Part shown: positions 28,733-36,964 of the stretch, piece by piece | Numbering within the stretch: position 1 is the stretch's first letter | Layout of the letters: each line of letters starts with the position of its first letter | DNA from: an uncultured Bacteroidales bacterium | GTDB lineage: Bacteria; Bacteroidota; Bacteroidia; Bacteroidales; Bacteroidaceae | Assembly: GCA_902779535.1 (NCBI GenBank) | Contig: CACZBX010000002.1 | Coordinates: forward strand, 52,383 to 116,382 | Length of the DNA: 64,000 nt | Direction: 5' to 3' | Made by a program: the position numbers and the translations under genes | Notes under the pieces: model-generated | What the model was told of the DNA's origin: nothing | Seen by the model: the letters and a program-made list of their open reading frames with translations, nothing else | Database searches by the model: none

Positions 28733-30389
28733 CAAAATGGATAAGCCTAAGAAATCCTATTTTATTCCTGTAATTGCTGCTGTGGCTATCGTAATTGGCA
28801 TCCTAATTGGTACTTTCTACGCAAACCAGTTCTCAACAGATCGTAGGGGAATAATAAATATGTCCTCTAATAACAAACTGAACGCACTACTTCGCATTGT
28901 AGAGGACCAATATGTAGATACCGTTAAAATAAATGAACTTATCGAGGAAGCAATGCCTCAGATATTAGGAGAATTAGACCCGCATTCAGCATATATTCCA
29001 GCAAAAGATTTAGAAGCTGTCAATGACGACCTGGCTGCAAGTTTCAGTGGTATCGGTGTGCAGTTCACAATCCATGATGACTCCATCCATATCAATAACG
29101 TCATTCATGGCGGTCCCTCTGAAAAAGTTGGCCTGATGGCGGGCGACCGTATTGTTGCTGTCGATGATTCTGCTTTTGTAGGGAAGAGTGTCAACAATGT
29201 TTCCGTACAACGTAAGTTGAAAGGCCCTAAAGGAAGCACGGTCAAACTGGGAGTATACCGTCCAGGTGAGAAAGAGCTGCTCACTTTTACAGTCGTTCGA
29301 GGTGACATCCCGGTTAAGAGTATCAATGCATCCTATATGATAAAGAATAAATATGGATATATCAAAGTCGACAAATTTGCAGAGAACACTTATCATGAAC
29401 TTTTGATAGCATTGGCTCAACTGAACCAGCAACGCTGCGAGGGGATCATCATCGACTTGCGTGAGAATACGGGGGGATTCATGGGAGCAGCCATCCAGAT
29501 GGTTAATGAGTTCCTACCCAAAGATCGACTCATCGTTTATACAGAAGGGCGGAAATCACCACGTAAGGACTATTTGTCGAATGGTACAGGCAGTAATCAA
29601 GAAATGCCACTTGTCGTATTGATCGACGAAGGTTCTGCTTCAGCAAGTGAGATCTTCTCAGGAGCTATCCAAGACAATGATCGGGGAACAATCATTGGGC
29701 GACGGTCATTTGGCAAAGGTCTGGTTCAACAACCAATCGAGTTCAGCGATGGTTCTGCCATCCGTCTGACCATCGCACGATACTATACACCTTCGGGACG
29801 ATGCATCCAGAAGCATTATTCGAATGGGAAAGACCAGGAATATGAAATGGACATATACAACCGATACGAACATGGCGAGTTCTTCTCACAGGATAGCATC
29901 AAGCAAGACCAGAGCACTGTATACTATACTTCATTAGGCCGTCCGGTGTATGGAGGTGGCGGCATCATGCCTGATTATTTCATTCCTGTTGACACAACGG
30001 GCATGACATCCTATTTCCAAATGGCGAGAAACAGAGGATTGACCATACAATTTAGCTTCAACTACACGGATAAATACCGTACCTCACTTCAGCAATTCAC
30101 AGAGTGGAGACCACTCCTCAAATATCTCAAGTCACAAAATGTGATTGAACAGTTTGTACGCTTTGCCGAAGGAAAAGGTTTGAAACGCCGCAACATCATG
30201 ATAGCCAAGAGCAGAGAGCTGCTTGAGTTAAACTTGTATGGCAATATCATTTATAACATGCTCGACATGCAGTCATACATTGAATATCTGAATGAGAGCG
30301 ATAAACCTGTACTCAAAGCCATCGAGATATTGGACAAGAAACAGGCTTTTCCGAAAGCACCGGAACAAGCCATAAGCAACGAGAAATGA
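28725..30389 (+). CDS. S41-family C-terminal processing peptidase
   Basis: 554 aa. N-terminal membrane anchor (FIPVIAAVAIVIGILIGTFY), then a PDZ domain (about 90-190; SFSGIGVQFTIHDDSIHI, GLMAGDRIVAVDD) and the peptidase core with the catalytic Ser in DEGSASASEIFSGAIQD and Lys in GRRSFGKGLVQQ. It acts in the periplasm as a tail-specific protease. The C-terminal 100 residues are helical and specific to Bacteroidetes versions. ATG 28725 or 28737 (MDKPKKSYF) could be the start. Confidence 0.92.
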   Translation: MNNKMDKPKKSYFIPVIAAVAIVIGILIGTFYANQFSTDRRGIINMSSNNKLNALLRIVEDQYVDTVKINELIEEAMPQILGELDPHSAYIPAKDLEAVNDDLAASFSGIGVQFTIHDDSIHINNVIHGGPSEKVGLMAGDRIVAVDDSAFVGKSVNNVSVQRKLKGPKGSTVKLGVYRPGEKELLTFTVVRGDIPVKSINASYMIKNKYGYIKVDKFAENTYHELLIALAQLNQQRCEGIIIDLRENTGGFMGAAIQMVNEFLPKDRLIVYTEGRKSPRKDYLSNGTGSNQEMPLVVLIDEGSASASEIFSGAIQDNDRGTIIGRRSFGKGLVQQPIEFSDGSAIRLTIARYYTPSGRCIQKHYSNGKDQEYEMDIYNRYEHGEFFSQDSIKQDQSTVYYTSLGRPVYGGGGIMPDYFIPVDTTGMTSYFQMARNRGLTIQFSFNYTDKYRTSLQQFTEWRPLLKYLKSQNVIEQFVRFAEGKGLKRRNIMIAKSRELLELNLYGNIIYNMLDMQSYIEYLNESDKPVLKAIEILDKKQAFPKAPEQAISNEK

Positions 30390-30925
30390 CCAAACAGGAA
30401 ATAAGAAAACTCATTGCGATAGAGAAGAAAAAATATGGAACAACGGAGTTAGACAAACTGTCGGCTGCGTTGTTCCAACTATTGGAAGAACATCCGCTCT
30501 TCCAGAAAGCAAGAACAGTCCTACTCTACTATGCTCTCCCTAGAGAGGTCAATACACATGCGTTCATTCAAAAATGGTATCACCACAAACAAATACTCCT
30601 ACCTATTGTCGTGGGTGATAATTTGGAATTGCGCCAATACTCCGGACCATCTTGCATGAGAGAAGGAGCTTTCCACATCATGGAACCGACAGGAGATTTG
30701 TTCAATCAGTTTGAGTCCATCGAATTATCAATCATACCAGGAGTTGCCTTTGATGCAAAAGGACATCGGTTAGGAAGGGGAAAAGGGTATTACGATCGGC
30801 TTTTACCGAAACTCAAGTCATACAATATTGGAGTTTGCTATCAATTTCAGGTTATGCCAGAAGTTCCGACCGACGAATATGATCAGCCGATGGATGAAGT
30901 ATGGACAGAGAAAGGAAAGCTCTAG
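30386..30925 (+). CDS. 5-formyltetrahydrofolate cyclo-ligase
   Basis: 179 aa. It converts 5-formyl-THF to 5,10-methenyl-THF with ATP. Family motifs: LLYYALPREVNTHAFI, IIPGVAFDAKGHRLGRGKGYYDRLLPKL (the G-R-G-x-G-YYDR signature) and VPTDEYDQPMDEVWTE. It overlaps ctpA by 4 bp. The gene ends convergent with the DUF721 gene, overlapping it by 4 bp. Confidence 0.93.
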   Translation: MTKQEIRKLIAIEKKKYGTTELDKLSAALFQLLEEHPLFQKARTVLLYYALPREVNTHAFIQKWYHHKQILLPIVVGDNLELRQYSGPSCMREGAFHIMEPTGDLFNQFESIELSIIPGVAFDAKGHRLGRGKGYYDRLLPKLKSYNIGVCYQFQVMPEVPTDEYDQPMDEVWTEKGKL

Positions 30926-31218
30926 TTAAAGATAATGTCGACGATCACTTGAGAGCCGACCCGATTATTCAATGTTTTTACTAACGTCGACCGAGCCATA
31001 CTCAATTCCTGACGCAGAGCAGCCGATGTAACATGCACATACAGTTTCTGATTCTTTATGTAAAGATGTTCCACATCCGTATATTTGGACATCTGAGGGC
31101 CTAGGACATCACTCCACGCCTGTATCAGACGATGTTCATTCAAAGGCGTTTCCAATCCACTTAAACGAAGGAACTGCAAAACTAAATCACTTATATTCTG
31201 AGCTTTGTTCCTCTTCAT
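30922..31218 (-). CDS. DUF721 (DciA-like) protein
   Basis: 98 aa from ATG 31216-31218 (MKRNKAQNISDLVLQF). The core AWSDVLGPQMSKYTDVEHLY and LYVHVTSAALRQELSMARS fits DUF721. In other bacteria DciA, which carries this domain, loads the replicative helicase; whether this copy does so is inference. It follows recF by 2 bp, a replication/repair pairing common in Bacteroidetes. Confidence 0.88.
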   Translation of the reverse strand: MKRNKAQNISDLVLQFLRLSGLETPLNEHRLIQAWSDVLGPQMSKYTDVEHLYIKNQKLYVHVTSAALRQELSMARSTLVKTLNNRVGSQVIVDIIFN

Positions 31219-31220
31219 GG

Positions 31221-32330
31221 TCAATGAATCCTTTCGTTAATACTTCCATCTACGACATCGAACACCTTATATGCGCCTTGCACTTTCTGCATGATACGAT
31301 CTAAATGATCCCTATTCGTATCGGTAATAAAGATTTGACCAAACTGGTCACCTGCAACCAATTTCACAATTTGTTCTACTCGCGAGGCATCAAGCTTGTC
31401 GAAAACATCATCGAGCAACAATAACGGTTTTGTCTGACTACCTGTCCGACACAAAAATTCAAACTGCGCGAGTTTCAATGCTATCAGATAGGTTTTGTTC
31501 TGCCCCTGTGAGCCCTCACGACGAATAGGAAAAGTTCCCAAACGCATCGTTAGATCATCCTTATGTATTCCTTTCAACGAAAAACCCATGATCCGATCTT
31601 TAGGACGACTCGCTTTTAATTGTTCTAATAAATCGCCTTGTAAAGCATGCGACTCATAACTCAAGTCAACTTGCTCACGATCGGAAGAAATCTGACTATA
31701 ATAGTGCTGGAAAGTCGGGATAAATTCCTGAACGAATGTGTTACGCTTCTGAAAAACCACAGCACCTGATTGAGCCATCAGTTCCTCACAAACATCAAGT
31801 AAAGCAGAATCAGGCTCTTCTTCCGCTTTCAGCAAGGCGTTTCGCTGTTCTAGAGCGCGAGTATAACGGATTAGCGCTTCCAAGTATGAACGATCATACT
31901 GTGAGATAACAACATCCATGAATCGACGTCGCTCATCACTTCCCCCCGAAATCAGATCCACATCCGAAGGAGATATCAGTATCAGCGGGATCAAACCGAT
32001 GTGATCGGACAAACGTTCGTATTCTTTTTTATTTCGCTTGAAACGTTTCTTCGTGCGACGTTTCAATCCACAATAAATCTCCTCTTGTTGCTCAAGATCA
32101 TCCGAAGCATACGTGCCTTGGATAACGAAGAAATCCCGATCATGCATAATATTCTGTGAGTCAATTGGGTTGAAAGCACTTTTACAAAAAGAAAGATAAT
32201 AAATCGCATCCAACAAATTCGTTTTACCCATCCCGTTCTGTCCAATAAAACAATTTACTTTCGGAGAAAAAGACAATTCAACTTGATCTAGATTTTTGTA
32301 ATTCAGAACGGAAATGCGATTTAATATCAT
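31221..32330 (-). CDS. recF: DNA replication and repair protein RecF
   Basis: 369 aa from ATG 32328-32330 (MILNRISVLNYKNLD). SMC-like ATPase: Walker A FIGQNGMGKTNLLDAIYYL, signature region RREGSQGQNKTYLIALKLAQ, Walker B LLLLDDVFDKLD and ITDTNRDHL. RecF loads RecA at single-strand gaps together with RecOR. A -7 box (CAAAAATA, 32353-32360) lies 22 bp upstream; this favours the ATG over an upstream GTG at 32339. Co-transcribed with the DUF721 gene. Confidence 0.95.
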   Translation of the reverse strand: MILNRISVLNYKNLDQVELSFSPKVNCFIGQNGMGKTNLLDAIYYLSFCKSAFNPIDSQNIMHDRDFFVIQGTYASDDLEQQEEIYCGLKRRTKKRFKRNKKEYERLSDHIGLIPLILISPSDVDLISGGSDERRRFMDVVISQYDRSYLEALIRYTRALEQRNALLKAEEEPDSALLDVCEELMAQSGAVVFQKRNTFVQEFIPTFQHYYSQISSDREQVDLSYESHALQGDLLEQLKASRPKDRIMGFSLKGIHKDDLTMRLGTFPIRREGSQGQNKTYLIALKLAQFEFLCRTGSQTKPLLLLDDVFDKLDASRVEQIVKLVAGDQFGQIFITDTNRDHLDRIMQKVQGAYKVFDVVDGSINERIH

Positions 32331-32489
32331 AACAAACACTTAATTTATAATGCAAAAATAACGATAAAAACGGTAAATCATAAAAAAAATAGCTTGTAAA
32401 TTTCTTTAATACACATAAATGAGTTACTTTTGCCTTTCGAAAATAAAAGAACGATTTTTTTCATCGAAAATAATAAAAGAATATATACA

Positions 32490-33164
32490 ATGGCAAAGAA
32501 ACAAGAAATTAAAGATCCACTGAACATGGATGAGGCTATCAGTGCCTCTGAAGCGTTTTTCCTGAAGAACAAAAACATTATCTTAGGCGTTATCTGCGGT
32601 ATCGTACTGCTGATCTTAGCCGTAATGGGTTACAAACATTTTATTTCTGAACCTCGTGAGTTGCATGCTAGTGAAGCAATCTTCAAAGCAGAGGAATTGT
32701 TCCGTGCCGATAACTTTGAGCAAGCTCTGAATGGCGACAGCCTTGGCACAAAAGGTTTCCTGTATGTTGCTGACAAATATAGTGGCACAAAGGCTGGTAA
32801 GCTGGCAAACGCTTATGCCGGAATCTGCTACGCTCAGACTGGTAAGTACGAAGAAGCTTTGAAATATTTGGATAAGTTCAATGCCAACGACTTATTGGTT
32901 GCTCCTGCATTGATGGCTACCATGGGCAATTGTTACGCTCAAAGCGGTAAGTTGGATAAGGCTGCCGACATGCTCTATAAGGCTGCTACCAACGCTGACA
33001 GCCAAGCATTAAGTCCTATTTATTTGATACAGGCAGGTGAACTTTATGAGAAGTTGGGCAAGAATAGCGAGGCCTTGAAAGTTTACCAACTGGTTAAGGA
33101 CAAATACGCGAACTCTTATCAGGCAATGGAAATCGACAAATACATCGAGCGTGCCTCTAAATAA
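32490..33164 (+). CDS. Membrane-anchored tetratricopeptide repeat protein (YfgM-like)
   Basis: 224 aa from MAKKQEIKDPLNMDE. The frame is open to 32430, but a -7 box (TACTTTTG, 32425-32432) overlaps that start, so the later ATG is right. A single membrane helix (NIILGVICGIVLLILAVMGY, about residues 30-49) is followed by TPRs facing the periplasm (YAGICYAQTGKYEEALKYLD, MGNCYAQSGKLDKAADMLYK, AGELYEKLGKNSEALKVYQ). YfgM-like proteins assist export-associated chaperones; this role is inferred. Confidence 0.88.
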   Translation: MAKKQEIKDPLNMDEAISASEAFFLKNKNIILGVICGIVLLILAVMGYKHFISEPRELHASEAIFKAEELFRADNFEQALNGDSLGTKGFLYVADKYSGTKAGKLANAYAGICYAQTGKYEEALKYLDKFNANDLLVAPALMATMGNCYAQSGKLDKAADMLYKAATNADSQALSPIYLIQAGELYEKLGKNSEALKVYQLVKDKYANSYQAMEIDKYIERASK

Positions 33165-33187
33165 GTATATTCAACTGATAAATAATG

Positions 33188-33215
33188 AGGGCGGACGACT
33201 AATCATCCGCCCTTT
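33188..33215 (+). terminator. Terminator between the TPR gene and ribH
   Basis: AGGGCGGA (33188-33195) pairs with TCCGCCCT (33206-33213), followed by a short T-rich run. It may attenuate rather than block ribH. Confidence 0.6.
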
Positions 33216-33232
33216 CTTATATAAAAAAAACT

Positions 33233-33721
33233 ATGTCAACTGCTTATCACAACTTATCTGATTACGACTCAACGACCATTCCTGATGCTCACGACATGAG
33301 TTTCGGCATTGTAGTAGCAGAGTGGAATGAGAACATTACCCTACCTCTCTTAAACGGTGCTGTACAAGCACTGAGAGAGAATGGAGTGCCAGAGGAACAA
33401 ATCATTGTACATACCGTTCCCGGAAGCTTTGAACTGACTTATGGTGCTGCACAAATGGCGAAGTCTGGGAAAGTAGATGCCGTCATTGCCATCGGATGCG
33501 TCGTTCGAGGTGAGACTCCTCACTTCGATTATATCTGCCAAGGCGTTACCAATGGAATCAGTTACCTAAATGCTACAGGTGATGTACCGGTCATCTTCAG
33601 CCTACTTACCACGAACGACATGCAACAGGCAATCGACCGTTCAGGGGGAAAATATGGGAATAAGGGCACAGAGGGTGCTATCACGGCCATTAAGATGGTT
33701 CAGCTTGGAAGAAAATTGTAG
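33233..33721 (+). CDS. ribH: 6,7-dimethyl-8-ribityllumazine synthase
   Basis: 162 aa, full length. It makes the riboflavin precursor from 5-amino-6-ribitylaminouracil and dihydroxybutanone phosphate. Motifs: [20 protein letters not shown] (W, N substrate residues), [34 protein letters not shown] (catalytic His) and [13 protein letters not shown]. No FMN riboswitch is visible in the 68 bp upstream. Confidence 0.96.
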   Translation: MSTAYHNLSDYDSTTIPDAHDMSFGIVVAEWNENITLPLLNGAVQALRENGVPEEQIIVHTVPGSFELTYGAAQMAKSGKVDAVIAIGCVVRGETPHFDYICQGVTNGISYLNATGDVPVIFSLLTTNDMQQAIDRSGGKYGNKGTEGAITAIKMVQLGRKL

Positions 33722-33747
33722 AAAAGATAAAAAAAACAAAGAGAATC

Positions 33748-33778
33748 TTTGTCCGTTTCAAAAATAGCGTTAACTTTG
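33748..33778 (+). promoter_or_regulatory. Promoter for tRNA-Tyr/tRNA-Gly
   Basis: TTTG (33748-33751), 19 bp, TAACTTTG (33771-33778): an exact fit to the Bacteroidetes -33/-7 consensus, 26 bp upstream of the tRNA-Tyr. Confidence 0.75.
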
Positions 33779-33804
33779 CACACGCATTCAGGAAACGGAT
33801 GTAT

Positions 33805-33887
33805 GGGCAAATTCCAGAGTGGCCAAATGGGGCAGACTGTAAATCTGTTGTCTTTCGACTTCGGTGGTTCGAATCCATCTTTGCCCA
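33805..33887 (+). tRNA. tRNA-Tyr (GTA)
   Basis: 83-nt class II tRNA with a long variable arm. Acceptor GGGCAAA/TTTGCCC pairs fully, the anticodon GTA is at 33839-33841, and the T loop is GGTTCGAATCC. The 3' CCA is not encoded. Confidence 0.95.
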
Positions 33888-33973
33888 CACTTCACAGGAA
33901 GTACTGATACTTGAAAAGACCTGCAGAGTACGAAAGGAGAAATTTTCAGGTGGATGGACCTTCCTTTTTTTAT

Positions 33974-34049
33974 GCGGAAGTAGCTCAGTTGATAGAGCAT
34001 TAGCCTTCCAAGCTGAGGGTCGCGGGTTTGAGTCCCGTCTTCCGCTCCA
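33974..34049 (+). tRNA. tRNA-Gly (TCC)
   Basis: Acceptor GCGGAAG/CTTCCGC, D arm AGCTCAGTTGATAGAGC, anticodon loop CTTCCAA (TCC), T arm CGGGTTTGAGTCCCG, with encoded CCA (34047-34049). It lies 86 bp after tRNA-Tyr and probably shares its transcript. Confidence 0.95.
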
Positions 34050-34194
34050 GCATAAGAGAGAGTCTTTAACCGTCTCTCTCTTTCTTTTACTTCCACCCCA
34101 AAGAAGTTTAAGTGTTTCACCAACGTGACAAAAGTTTGTCACATAAGTGAAACAAATAAATAGGAGACGATTTGTATTAAAAAAAAATTAAATT

Positions 34195-34226
34195 CTTGCA
34201 AGTTGTTTGAGGAATCTATATATTTG
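34195..34226 (+). promoter_or_regulatory. Probable promoter of the Lys-rich protein gene
   Basis: CTTG at 34195-34198, 20 bp, TATATTTG at 34219-34226, 31 bp before the ATG. Confidence 0.45.
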
Positions 34227-34257
34227 TTTTGATATAACCATTTAATAAACAGAAATA

Positions 34258-34653
34258 ATGAAAAGATTTATCTACGTCTGCACATTTGCTTTAATGTGTT
34301 CAATGTACGTTCCCACTGTTCAGGCAACAGATGTTATTTTAGATAGTAGTGAGTTCTTTGCTGTTGATCAAAAGCCTTTGAGTGCAAAAGAATTGAAGAA
34401 ATTACATAAGCAAGCGAAGGCTGCAGAAAAAGCACAGAAAGAAGCCCAAAAAGAGCAGAAGAGACAAAAGAAAGAACAGGAAAAAGCGAAGAAAGAACAA
34501 AAGAAAGCGAAGAAAGAAGCAAAGAAAGCAAAAAAGAAGGCTGATAAGGTAAAAGAAGAGCAAAAGAAGCGTGCTAAAGAGGCAAAGAAAGCTGCAAGAG
34601 AAGCTAGAAGAGCTGCCATCAAGGATGCATTAATACCACAAGGCCTTAGATAA
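34258..34653 (+). CDS. Secreted Lys/Ala/Glu-rich helical protein
   Basis: 131 aa. A signal peptide (residues 1-23, MCSMYVPTVQA) is followed by about 20 ordinary residues and then a long low-complexity stretch (about 45-118) of KKEQ/KKA repeats, such as KEQEKAKKEQKKAKKEAKK. This should form one continuous, highly charged helix or coiled coil in the periplasm. No domain is recognised. It has its own promoter and a terminator behind it. A peptidoglycan- or polyanion-binding spacer role is only a guess. Confidence 0.8.
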   Translation: MKRFIYVCTFALMCSMYVPTVQATDVILDSSEFFAVDQKPLSAKELKKLHKQAKAAEKAQKEAQKEQKRQKKEQEKAKKEQKKAKKEAKKAKKKADKVKEEQKKRAKEAKKAAREARRAAIKDALIPQGLR

Positions 34654-34710
34654 AGCATCTGATTAGTAAGACTCAGGTTTTTCAAAATTGGTCTGATTGA
34701 CCTCATAAAA

Positions 34711-34745
34711 AAGTGCCAAACAAATGTTTGGCACTTTCCTTTTTT
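34711..34745. terminator. Bidirectional terminator between the Lys-rich gene and flotillin
   Basis: AAGTGCCAAACA and TGTTTGGCACTT form a 12-bp perfect stem with AA between the arms, followed by T runs to the right and preceded by A runs to the left. Confidence 0.85.
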
Positions 34746-34754
34746 CCTCCCTGC

Positions 34755-36206
34755 TCATTTCTTGTCCTCAGGATTTTCCTTCTTTGCGAGGTCGTATCCC
34801 GTAGTACTCTTTATCAGATCCAAGGTTTGCTTGATAACTGTCGGAGCCGTCGAAGTCAATTTAGAGACACCCGAAGCATCGCTACCATAGATATTGACTG
34901 AATCGATAGCACTTACCTGATTTGCAACGCTCGCTGTTATACCAGGAAGTTGTTCGATGATCATCTGGGTGACTGCAGCATCGTTATACTTCTTGAATGC
35001 TTCTGCTTTTTTCTCCATGGCCAATGCTTCTGCTTCACCTTTCTTTTGGATAGCATAAGCCTCAGCCTCACCCTTTGCCTTGATACCTTCAGCCTCTTGA
35101 GTCATCGAGTACTTCTGCGCTTCAGCCTTAGCACGGATAGCCAACGCTTCTTGCTCAGCTTCATATTTTTTCGCCTCTGCTTCGCGTTTACGACGTTCCA
35201 GATCGGCCGATGCCTGTTGTTCAACCACATACTTGGCTGCTTCCGAATTTGTTTGTGCTTTATACTTGTCGGCATCCGCCTGCTTGTTAATCTCAGCCTC
35301 CAATTGATTCTGTTGCACCTTGATCTTCTCGCTTGTCAGATCCTGCTCTTTTCTTGTACGAGCAATTTCAGCCTCCACGGCACGTTCATTAATTGTCTTC
35401 TGCTGTTCTTGTTTTTGAATTTCGTAAGCAGCATCGGCAATAGCCATACGAGTATCAGCCTGTTGCTTTAAGTCGGCCTTCTTAATAGCAAGGTCGTTCT
35501 GCCGAACGGCGATCTGAGTATCAGCTTCTACACGCGCATCGTTGGCTAACTTCGCGTTTTCAGCCTCGACCACAGCAATTTCCTTTTGGGCAATAGCTTT
35601 AGCATTGGCAGCATCTTTCTTGATTTTCCAGGTATTGTCGGCACCCATGTTCTCAATCAAGCCCTGTTCATCGGTAACATTCTGGATATTACATGATAAG
35701 ATGGTAACACCTAACTTTTCCATATCCGGAGTAGCTTTTTTCAATACCTGATCAGAGAAACCATCACGATCGGTATTCAAGCTCTTTAAATCAAGCGTAC
35801 CGATAATTTCACGCATGTTACCTTGCAGCGAGTCTTGCAACTGAGCGGCAATCTGAGCCGGCTGCATGTTCAGGAAGTTCTTTCCTGCCAAACGGATTCC
35901 TTCGGGAGTAGGTGTGACAGCGATTTTAGCGACAGCATCTACATTCACATTGATGAAGTCGGTCGTAGGTACCGGTTGTTCGGTCTTGATATCCACGGTA
36001 ATTTGTCCTAGATAAACCTTATCCAAACGTTCAAAGAAAGGTATTCTGATTCCACCTTTACCTATCAGCACACGTGGAGTCTTGTTAAGACCCGAAATAA
36101 TGAAGGCATTGCTTGGAGGAGCTTTCACATACGAATTTACCAAAAAGATAATCAAAAGGACTAACAGCACAATGCCTGCTGCCACATAAACATAATTCAT
36201 CTCCAT
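34755..36206 (-). CDS. Flotillin-like SPFH-domain membrane protein
   Basis: 483 aa. N-terminal membrane segment (YVYVAAGIVLLVLLIIFLV), SPFH domain (about 30-190, with IPFFERLDKVYLGQITVDIK), then a long Ala/Glu/Lys coiled coil with repeated EAEAKKYEAEQEA-type units typical of flotillin, and a C-terminal segment ending EDKK. Flotillins form large oligomers at membrane microdomains. It lies downstream of the YkvA gene on the same strand (73 bp). No NfeD gene is adjacent. Confidence 0.93.
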   Translation of the reverse strand: MEMNYVYVAAGIVLLVLLIIFLVNSYVKAPPSNAFIISGLNKTPRVLIGKGGIRIPFFERLDKVYLGQITVDIKTEQPVPTTDFINVNVDAVAKIAVTPTPEGIRLAGKNFLNMQPAQIAAQLQDSLQGNMREIIGTLDLKSLNTDRDGFSDQVLKKATPDMEKLGVTILSCNIQNVTDEQGLIENMGADNTWKIKKDAANAKAIAQKEIAVVEAENAKLANDARVEADTQIAVRQNDLAIKKADLKQQADTRMAIADAAYEIQKQEQQKTINERAVEAEIARTRKEQDLTSEKIKVQQNQLEAEINKQADADKYKAQTNSEAAKYVVEQQASADLERRKREAEAKKYEAEQEALAIRAKAEAQKYSMTQEAEGIKAKGEAEAYAIQKKGEAEALAMEKKAEAFKKYNDAAVTQMIIEQLPGITASVANQVSAIDSVNIYGSDASGVSKLTSTAPTVIKQTLDLIKSTTGYDLAKKENPEDKK

Positions 36207-36279
36207 ACTTTATAGTTTTTAAGATTTACAAATCGACTTTTTAGTTTATACAAATATAATAGATTTCTCCAAAAGGCAT

Positions 36280-36693
36280 TTACTTATTCGGATTTTTTTC
36301 GCCATCAGTAGGTAGGAACAAGATGATTTCTTTTTCATCAACCGTACCAAACCAACGATACAACTGCTCCTTTGCCTGTCGCTCAATCTCAGGAGTAATG
36401 TTTACCCAGATAGAATGTAGACAATACAGCAAGGCCGTCAAGTCATCCGAGTAACCGACAGCCGGAATATAGTCTGGGAAAAAATCGAGCGGAAGGATAA
36501 AGTAGCCCAGGGCTCCGTAAATCTTTGCCTTGTCTTTCTTGGGTACATCCGGACTCTTAAGGACATAGTAACACAATAAAGCAGCGTAGGTTACTTTCAT
36601 ACCTATCTTCTTGACCTTCTTCTGCAGTTTCTTCCAGAAATAGGATTCCGAGAAAAACTTTCCGAACTTGGTAGTGTCTTTCAAAATCTTCAT
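36280..36693 (-). CDS. YkvA family (DUF1232) protein
   Basis: 137 aa. The DUF1232 core is present: KAKIYGALGYFILPLDFFPDYIP then VGYSDDLTALLYCL. There is one weak hydrophobic stretch around residues 33-47. Function unknown; family members are small membrane-associated proteins. Same strand as flotillin downstream. Confidence 0.85.
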   Translation of the reverse strand: MKILKDTTKFGKFFSESYFWKKLQKKVKKIGMKVTYAALLCYYVLKSPDVPKKDKAKIYGALGYFILPLDFFPDYIPAVGYSDDLTALLYCLHSIWVNITPEIERQAKEQLYRWFGTVDEKEIILFLPTDGEKNPNK

Positions 36694-36964
36694 CGTATTG
36701 CTTTTAGTTATTTGTATTCATTATCAACGTTTTCAAGAAATATGCCAAATAGTCGGCCTATCTCTTTTTTCATAGGTTATTTTCTTTCATTTCCCTTAGA
36801 GACCTTCCTGACAACTTTCACTATCCGACTTTTTGTCAGTATATCAGTTGAAAGCCATCAATACCTCATTCAATATCTTCATACAAATGTTGTAAAACTT
36901 AGGCAAAACAGCAAACTTTTTAATGAAAATTGCAGTATCTTTGCCTTGTTAAAAGATACAGAAT

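Noticed and set aside
33165-33232. FMN riboswitch before ribH
   Set aside because: The 68-bp gap holds only a simple terminator hairpin and no RFN-element conserved boxes.
33799-34128. ORF covering the two tRNA genes
   Set aside because: Both tRNAs fold completely in this interval; the frame is an artefact of their sequence.
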